This document shows positions 1-4,246 of a stretch of DNA of 6,925 bases, piece by piece (position 1 is the stretch's first letter; each line of letters opens with the position of its first letter). Source of the stretch: Planctomycetota bacterium (lineage in GTDB: Bacteria > Planctomycetota > SZUA-567); the NCBI GenBank assembly GCA_020861125.1, contig JAJBSZ010000392.1, positions 1 through 6,925 on the forward strand. Reading direction: 5' to 3'. The notes beneath the pieces were generated by a model, which was not told where the DNA came from, made no database searches, and saw only the letters and a program-made list of their open reading frames with translations. The position numbers were made by a program, and so were the translations under genes.

Positions 1-555
1 CATTTCCCACTCCAGGTCGTGCTTGACGTCGGTTTCGGTCATCCCCACCCGCCAGCGGGCCCGGGACGCCTGAAAGGCGGCTTCGGCGCACGCCAGCGCC
101 TGCCGCAACACCCGAATCTCCCCCGGACTCTTTACCGCCCGCAGTTGGGCAATATCCGGACCGGCATCCTCCCAGACCTTCACCCGCTTGACCTGATCGC
201 GCAGGATCAGGAAAAAGGCGGCGGTCATGGAATGAGGGGTATAGGCGGCCGAACGGCAGCCGATCTTGGCGACTACTCGGCCGACGAATTCGGCAAACCG
301 CCCGGTCCACAAAACCGTTTCCATGTCGGGCGCAGATTTAGCCGCCTCCTCGACGTACCGGGCATCGGTCACCAGCCAGCCCCGGCGCTGCCGCACCGCC
401 AACACCAGCACCGCATCGGAACCGGTATAGCCCGTGAAGTAGAAGAGGTCGTCACGTCGGTCCAGAACCGCGCATCCGATCCGGCGCCGCGCCAGTGCCG
501 CCAGCAGGGAGTCAATCCGCCCTTGCCGCTCCGCCAGATCCGTCGCATACGCCAT
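1..555 (-). CDS. Xaa-Pro aminopeptidase-like M24 family protein, N-terminal part (3' end beyond left edge)
   Basis: The frame reads open from an ATG at 555 to the window edge, giving 185 residues with no stop, so the C-terminal part is missing. The visible part matches the creatinase/prolidase N-terminal domain that precedes the M24 'pita-bread' metallopeptidase domain. Characteristic stretches are YFTGYTGSDAVLVL (residues 39-52), LVTDARYVEEA (61-71) and the linker RAVKSPGEIRVLRQA (139-153), which marks entry into the M24 domain. These enzymes usually remove an N-terminal residue preceding proline in the cytoplasm, using two metal ions. The metal ligands (Asp, Asp, His, Glu, Glu) would lie to the left of the window, so activity cannot be judged. 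An AAGGGA ribosome binding site (561-566) sits 5 bases before the ATG. The start lies inside the preceding nucleotidyltransferase gene (44-base overlap), suggesting translational coupling. The family is secure; prolidase versus aminopeptidase is not. Confidence 0.9.
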   Translation of the reverse strand, partial: MAYATDLAERQGRIDSLLAALARRRIGCAVLDRRDDLFYFTGYTGSDAVLVLAVRQRRGWLVTDARYVEEAAKSAPDMETVLWTGRFAEFVGRVVAKIGCRSAAYTPHSMTAAFFLILRDQVKRVKVWEDAGPDIAQLRAVKSPGEIRVLRQALACAEAAFQASRARWRVGMTETDVKHDLEWEM

Positions 556-1246
556 CGTCGTCCCTTTCCGCCGTCCCGCTCACCACCAGATCCCGGCTCC
601 ACGCAAGGAGCAACCGGTCAATACCTTCAGGTTCCATTGCAAGGCCGGCGGCCGTCTCTCCCGTGTGCATGGCGGCGGCCAGAATGTCTCGATCCCGTCC
701 CGCGAGTTCGGCCAGCAACGCCTGTTTGCTGTCGCAATAGCGCCCGGATTGCAGAAAGTGCACGGACTGCAGGAGAAAAAAGGCGGTTTTCAGACAGCCC
801 CGGACGGTTTCCGCCAGCACCTCGTTGCCGCCGTGCACGAGCGCGTGGGCGATCTGGTGATATATACCGCCGGCCGCGATGCCCACGCCGTTCCGGATAT
901 CCCGCCGGCTGATGGGCGGGAGCAGATTCCGGAGGTTTCCGTACAGATCCTCGGTGTCCTGCCGGAACTGGAACAGTTCCGATCGCGGCCAGTGCCGGAG
1001 GACGGCGGCATCGCCGATAAAACCGCAGGCCCGGTCCGCCCAGGGCAGCGTGCCGACCACCCGGCGGTAGGCGGCGAGATCCTCCGGCTCCAGCCGATCC
1101 AGGACGACCACCGCATCGACGTCGCTCACCGGCGTCGCCTCGCCCCGCCGGTGGCTGCCCTGCAGGCCGACATAGAGCAGCCGGGATCCGAAGGTTTGAC
1201 GCAGTCTATCGACCAGCAGGCCGAGATCAGGCCGCGGTTCCGTCAT
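512..1246 (-). CDS. Nucleotidyltransferase-fold (DNA polymerase beta superfamily) protein, function unknown
   Basis: This is a 244-residue protein. Residues 30-44 read GSHRRGEATPVSDVD, the GS-x(n)-SDxD signature of the polymerase-beta nucleotidyltransferase fold, where D42 and D44 would bind metal and G30/S31 would hold the nucleotide phosphate. A following hydrophobic strand (AVVVLD, 45-50) fits the fold. The segment ACGFIGDAAVLRHWP (73-87) sits where the third catalytic Asp strand is expected, but no Asp lies in the strand core; D79 is the nearest. The C-terminal half (about 115-220) is helical in character, like the partner domain of kanamycin-type or HEPN-associated nucleotidyltransferases. 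I recognise the fold but not the substrate: it could adenylylate a small molecule, a protein or RNA. The ATG at 1246 is chosen because AGGAGG lies 6 bases upstream; an upstream TTG at 1279 has no such site. The C-terminus overlaps the peptidase gene by 44 bases, and the 43-base gap to exbD suggests operon membership. Confidence 0.85.
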   Translation of the reverse strand: MTEPRPDLGLLVDRLRQTFGSRLLYVGLQGSHRRGEATPVSDVDAVVVLDRLEPEDLAAYRRVVGTLPWADRACGFIGDAAVLRHWPRSELFQFRQDTEDLYGNLRNLLPPISRRDIRNGVGIAAGGIYHQIAHALVHGGNEVLAETVRGCLKTAFFLLQSVHFLQSGRYCDSKQALLAELAGRDRDILAAAMHTGETAAGLAMEPEGIDRLLLAWSRDLVVSGTAERDDDGVCDGSGGAARAD

Positions 1247-1252
1247 TGGCCG

Positions 1253-1258
1253 CCTCCT
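1253..1258 (-). promoter_or_regulatory. Ribosome binding site of the nucleotidyltransferase gene
   Basis: On the minus strand this reads AGGAGG, a full consensus Shine-Dalgarno, 6 bases before the ATG at 1246. It decides the start in favour of this ATG over the in-frame TTG at 1279, which would add 11 residues. Confidence 0.85.
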
Positions 1259-1289
1259 GGCGAAAAATACCGCCTGCAAAGAAGCCCCG

Positions 1290-1703
1290 TCATTGTTTGG
1301 TACGGATGGTCACCTTGCGCTGTCTGGCCCGAGCGGCGGCGTCCAGGGCTTCCACCACCCGACCGTGGTGGGCGTCCTTGTCGCCATGCACCACCAGCAC
1401 AATCTCGGTACCGTCTGGGTCGCCGGCGGCGGTGCGGGCTTCGATCAGACGCCGTTCCAAATCGTCGATGGCAATTTCATCCTGCTCGAGATAGACCCGA
1501 CCCTCGGCGGTGACGGTGAGGTTGATGGCGTCGACCTTTTTCGCTTCGCCGGCCGAGGCGGTGGGCAGGTCCACCTCAATGCCGCCGTCCGGTTCGAAAC
1601 GGGCAACCAGCATGATAAAAATGATCAGGAGAAACATGCAGTCGATAAGCGGCGTAAGGTTGACGACGGAAGCGGCGCCCCGTTTCCGGACCACGAACTT
1701 CAT
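1290..1703 (-). CDS. Biopolymer transport protein ExbD/TolR family
   Basis: This is a 137-residue inner-membrane protein of the ExbD/TolR family, which pairs with ExbB/TolQ to convert proton flow into work on periplasmic or outer-membrane partners. It has a short basic cytoplasmic N-terminus (KFVVRKRG), one transmembrane helix at about residues 13-35 (the conserved core is NLTPLIDCMFLLIIFIML, 15-32) and a periplasmic domain to the end. D21 in PLID is the family's essential proton-carrying aspartate. The periplasmic part contains HGDKDAHHGRVVEALDAA (106-123), the typical TolR/ExbD dimerisation-domain pattern. Length is normal for the family (about 130-150). The ATG overlaps the stop of the ExbB-like gene as ATGA, and GGAGG (1711-1715) lies 7 bases upstream, so translation of the pair is probably coupled. 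ExbD and TolR cannot be told apart from this sequence; no TonB, TolA, TolB or Pal is visible nearby. Confidence 0.95.
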   Translation of the reverse strand: MKFVVRKRGAASVVNLTPLIDCMFLLIIFIMLVARFEPDGGIEVDLPTASAGEAKKVDAINLTVTAEGRVYLEQDEIAIDDLERRLIEARTAAGDPDGTEIVLVVHGDKDAHHGRVVEALDAAARARQRKVTIRTKQ

Positions 1704-2377
1704 GCCCCGTCCTCCGCCACCGGCGCCGCGGCGGCCCGCCGGGCCGCGTCCCGGCGGATGCGGGCCATGAGGTGGATGGCGTATTCCTCCATCAGCAGCA
1801 CCATGTCCTCGACCCGGCGGCTGAAATAAACGAAGGCCACGTAGGCGGGAATGGCGATGGCGAGGCCGAACATGGTGGTGATCAACGCCTCGCCGATACC
1901 GCCGGAGATGGCGGCGATATCCTTGATGCCGGCGTGGCTGATGGTCATCATCATGTTGAACATGCCGCTCACCGTTCCGAGAAGACCGAGAAGGGTCGAC
2001 GTTCCCGCCACCACCTCCAGGGCGAGGGTACCCCGGGAGAGATCGTGCATGGCCCGCCGGCCGGCCCCCTCGACGATGGCTTCGGCCTCTTCCCGGGGCA
2101 GGAACCGGGTGGCGATCACCGCGTTCAGGATCTCGGCGAAAGGACCGCCTTCGCGGCGGCAGACGACGAGGGAGGGTTCGACATAGGTTTCATCGCTCAG
2201 GTTTTCGGCGATCCCCACCAGCGCCGGGCTCATGACCGCCTTGCGGCGCAGGGTCAGCAGGCAGTACAGCGCGTAGGTGAGGCCGATCACCGCCGCCAGC
2301 AGCAGGATGTACATGACCGGTCCGCCCTGTTCAAACAGGGAGGGATCCGGGACTGGAAGCACGTGAGGCGAATCCAT
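1700..2377 (-). CDS. MotA/TolQ/ExbB family proton channel protein
   Basis: This is a 225-residue inner-membrane protein. Three hydrophobic segments are visible at about residues 19-42, 118-145 and 162-186, the standard ExbB/TolQ topology, with a large cytoplasmic loop between the first two. The hallmark motifs are GLLGTVSGMF (131-140) in the second helix and IGEALITTMFGLAIAIPAYV (161-180) in the third; the latter's threonines and glycines line the proton path in this family. A charged tail (ARIRRDAARR) follows. Several of these proteins assemble around an ExbD/TolR dimer in the inner membrane and use the proton gradient. The gene starts with ATG 27 bases after the amidase stop and overlaps exbD by 4 bases. 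Its GGAGA ribosome site is 5 bases upstream and lies in a small inverted repeat. Because the neighbour is a peptidoglycan amidase, a Tol-like envelope role is more likely than iron or vitamin uptake, but this is inference. Confidence 0.95.
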   Translation of the reverse strand: MDSPHVLPVPDPSLFEQGGPVMYILLLAAVIGLTYALYCLLTLRRKAVMSPALVGIAENLSDETYVEPSLVVCRREGGPFAEILNAVIATRFLPREEAEAIVEGAGRRAMHDLSRGTLALEVVAGTSTLLGLLGTVSGMFNMMMTISHAGIKDIAAISGGIGEALITTMFGLAIAIPAYVAFVYFSRRVEDMVLLMEEYAIHLMARIRRDAARRAAAAPVAEDGA

Positions 2378-2382
2378 ATAGT

Positions 2383-2396
2383 TCTCCGAGCGGAGA
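2383..2396 (-). promoter_or_regulatory. Small inverted repeat holding the exbB-like ribosome binding site
   Basis: The minus strand reads TCTCCGCTCGGAGA, a perfect 6-base inverted repeat that in RNA would form about a 5-bp stem with a 4-base loop. The 3' arm, GGAGA, is the apparent Shine-Dalgarno 5 bases before the ATG at 2377. The stem could dampen initiation unless ribosomes finishing the upstream amidase gene open it. The repeat is seen directly; the regulatory effect is inference. Confidence 0.45.
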
Positions 2397-2404
2397 CCGG
2401 AACG

Positions 2405-3217
2405 TCACTCCGGCTGCCGCAAAAAGGCGATTATGCCGTCGCCGATCGCCTCCGCCGTCCGGCGGCGCCACTCGTCCTCGCGCATCCGTCTGGCGGTGGC
2501 GGGATGAGACAGGAAACCCGCCTCCACCAGAATGGCCGGGCAGAGGAAGGTCTCCCGCAGCACCGCCAGGTTGGCCGTTTTTACCCCCCGATCCCGCTCG
2601 CCCAGCCGTTCCACCAGCGAGCGCTGGACGGCTGCTGCCAACGCCGTCCCGCCGGCGCGGGAATTCCGGGTGATTTCAACCACCGTCTGTGGCGATTGTC
2701 CGGCAAAAACCGGGTCTCCGGCAAAGCGGTCGACGGCGGTGGCGATCCGGTCGGCGTCGGCGTGGTCGGACGTCAGGATGAACGTCTCCACCCCGGCGGC
2801 GTCCGGGACGTTGTCCACGGCATTGACATGTATGGACACGAACAGGGCGCCGGGCCGGCTGTTGGCAAAAGCGCTCCGTTCCGCCAGGCTGAGGAAGACG
2901 TCCTCCTCCCGGGTCAGCACCACCGTCACCCCGGCCGCCCGCAGCCGCTCCGCCGTCCGCCGGGCCAGATCCAGGGTGATGTCCTTTTCCCGCAGGCCGT
3001 GGTGGGCGGCGCCTTCGTCCTTGCCGCCGTGGCCAGGATCGAGGATGACCCGTCGGCCGACCACCGGCCGCCATATCGGAATGGACGCGTCGGCGACGAA
3101 CGGCCGCATCGTCGGCGGACAGACCGGCCTCGGTTCGTTCCGGCAGCCGGCGAAGGCGATGGCAGTCACCACCGCCAGCGCCGTCGCCCATGCCAGTTTT
3201 CCGTGCCGTCGTGCCAT
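2405..3217 (-). CDS. N-acetylmuramoyl-L-alanine amidase (Amidase_3 family), probable lipoprotein
   Basis: This is a 270-residue zinc amidase that cleaves the bond between N-acetylmuramic acid and L-alanine in peptidoglycan, as AmiA/B/C and CwlD do. The N-terminus has a basic start (ARRHGK), a hydrophobic stretch (9-24) and a lipobox-like AFAGC, so C25 would be lipidated. R26 follows, which under E. coli rules points to outer-membrane sorting. The catalytic domain runs from about 55 to 268: H63 in ILDPGHGGKDEG, E77 in LREKD and H130 in FVSIHVNA are the zinc ligands, and E232 in ILVEAGFLSH is the catalytic glutamate. All key residues are present. There is no AMIN, SPOR or LysM domain. The ATG at 3217 is chosen because GGGAG lies 5 bases upstream; the in-frame GTG at 3229 would sit within the ribosome-binding region. 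It lies 17 bases after the kinase and 27 before the ExbB-like gene. Confidence 0.95.
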   Translation of the reverse strand: MARRHGKLAWATALAVVTAIAFAGCRNEPRPVCPPTMRPFVADASIPIWRPVVGRRVILDPGHGGKDEGAAHHGLREKDITLDLARRTAERLRAAGVTVVLTREEDVFLSLAERSAFANSRPGALFVSIHVNAVDNVPDAAGVETFILTSDHADADRIATAVDRFAGDPVFAGQSPQTVVEITRNSRAGGTALAAAVQRSLVERLGERDRGVKTANLAVLRETFLCPAILVEAGFLSHPATARRMREDEWRRRTAEAIGDGIIAFLRQPE

Positions 3218-3222
3218 ACCCG

Positions 3223-3227
3223 CTCCC
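3223..3227 (-). promoter_or_regulatory. Ribosome binding site of the amidase gene
   Basis: The minus strand reads GGGAG, 5 bases before the ATG at 3217. It supports that ATG over the in-frame GTG at 3229, which overlaps this site. Confidence 0.7.
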
Positions 3228-3234
3228 ACTCAGA

Positions 3235-4143
3235 TCAACCGAGGCGCGTCATGCGGACAAATTCAGTGGCGCGTTGGCGCACGGCGGCAGCAGTCAGTCG
3301 GCTGAGGCCCGCCAGGGCCACCCCCTCGCAGCAATGGCTAGCCACGGCGGTGGCGTTGACCACGGCCTGGCGCAGCGTCTTGTCGTCAACCGTACCGACT
3401 CGGGCAAGGGTGGCCACGAAGCCGCCGGCAAAGCAGTCGCCGGCGCCGGTGGGATCGGCAATCTTCGCCAGCGGGTAGGCGGGAAACGGCACCAGCCCAC
3501 CGGCGGTGGCCAGGAGGCCGCCGTGCTCGCCTTTTTTGATGACCAGAAATTCCAACCGATACTTCTTGACGATACCGGCAGCGGCCTTTACCAGGTTGTA
3601 TTCGCCGGTGAGCAGCCGGGCCTCAGCGTCGTTGATGATCATCCCCTGGCAGCGGCGGATCAGTTTGTCCAGAGCGGGCCGACTGTTTTTAATGTAGACC
3701 TCAATGGTATCGCAGACGGCCAGGGCGCCCGACTCCACCTGATCCAGAACCCGCATCTGCAGTTCCGGCTGGGAGCAGGCGAGGAAAATATACCGGCTGT
3801 TGCGGTAACTTTTCGGGAGAACGGGATCGAAGGTGCCAAGGACGCCGAACCGGAGCTCGTCGGTGACCCGGTCGTTCATGTCCGGCAGGTAGGTACCGTG
3901 CCACTGGAAGGTGTCGCCGTCGTCGATCTGCAGTCCGGCCAGATCGGCGCCGGCGGCCTTGAAACCGTTGATATATTTGACCGGGAAGTCCTTCCCCACC
4001 ACTCCGACCACCCGAACCTTGCTGAAGAAGCGGGCGCTGTGGATAAAGTAGGTGCAGCTGCCGCCCGGCACGTTGGTATATACTTTGCCGTTCGGCAGGC
4101 GCAACGTGTCCAGCGCAATGGATCCCACCACCAGTACTGACAT
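3235..4143 (-). CDS. PfkB-family carbohydrate (ribokinase-like) kinase, substrate unknown
   Basis: This is a 302-residue cytoplasmic kinase of the PfkB/ribokinase superfamily, which phosphorylates a sugar, sugar phosphate or nucleoside with ATP. The N-terminal strand MSVLVVGSIALDTL, then GGSCTYF (27-33) and VVGVVGKDFP (45-54), form the substrate-binding lid region. IINDAEARLLTGE (169-181) is the conserved hinge. DPTGAGDCFAGGF (230-242) is PfkB signature 2, with D236 as the catalytic base and GAGD forming the anion hole. The length is normal (about 300). The family resembles a widespread but poorly characterised group annotated only as 'sugar kinase'; I cannot name the substrate. The ATG at 4143 is chosen because a GAGGGAG ribosome site lies just upstream and because the protein aligns from this Met. 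The upstream extension in the same frame, to 4305, runs through the terminator and into valS and looks non-coding. It is the first gene of the likely six-gene operon. Confidence 0.93.
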   Translation of the reverse strand: MSVLVVGSIALDTLRLPNGKVYTNVPGGSCTYFIHSARFFSKVRVVGVVGKDFPVKYINGFKAAGADLAGLQIDDGDTFQWHGTYLPDMNDRVTDELRFGVLGTFDPVLPKSYRNSRYIFLACSQPELQMRVLDQVESGALAVCDTIEVYIKNSRPALDKLIRRCQGMIINDAEARLLTGEYNLVKAAAGIVKKYRLEFLVIKKGEHGGLLATAGGLVPFPAYPLAKIADPTGAGDCFAGGFVATLARVGTVDDKTLRQAVVNATAVASHCCEGVALAGLSRLTAAAVRQRATEFVRMTRLG

Positions 4144-4164
4144 GGTTCTCCCTCTCTCTTGGCG

Positions 4165-4193
4165 AAAAAACACGCCGTCCGGTGGACGGCGTG
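4165..4193 (-). terminator. Rho-independent terminator after valS
   Basis: On the minus strand, CACGCCGTCC, loop ACC, GGACGGCGTG form a perfect 10-bp GC-rich stem, followed directly by TTTTTT (4165-4170). It begins 53 bases after the valS stop codon and is oriented to end valS transcription. The plus strand has no T run after the stem, so it works in one direction only. The T tract ends 21 bases before the kinase ATG, so read-through or an attenuation role for the downstream genes is possible. Confidence 0.9.
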
Positions 4194-4246
4194 GGCGCAT
4201 GCGTTCGTCCGCTTCCGCCCGCGAAGCCCGACCGTGGGCGCCTCGG

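Noticed and set aside
19..1513. Plus-strand open frames of about 280-300 residues at 19-912 and 665-1513
   Set aside because: They are antisense to the peptidase, nucleotidyltransferase and ExbD genes, low in complexity and rich in Arg, Pro and Gly, with no motifs.
1290..2377. Possible Zorya-type (ZorA/ZorB) anti-phage proton channel
   Set aside because: The pair has normal ExbB/ExbD lengths, no long cytoplasmic tail on the channel subunit, no peptidoglycan-binding OmpA-like domain on the partner, and no nuclease or helicase neighbour.
3218..3229. GTG at 3229 as amidase start
   Set aside because: It overlaps the GGGAG ribosome site that serves the ATG at 3217, and the ATG gives a normal lipoprotein signal.
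1772..3478. A 568-residue open frame on the plus strand
   Set aside because: It lies antisense to the ExbB-like, amidase and kinase genes, all of which have clear family motifs. Its composition (Gly, His, Asp, Arg, Pro rich) is that expected from the opposite strand of GC-rich codons, and it shows no recognisable domain.
4190..4241. Direct repeat of the 9 bases CGTGGGCGC (4190-4198 and 4233-4241) and the palindrome CGCATGCG at 4196-4203
   Set aside because: Both are short and likely by chance at this GC content. No spacing or further copies suggest an operator or an attachment site.
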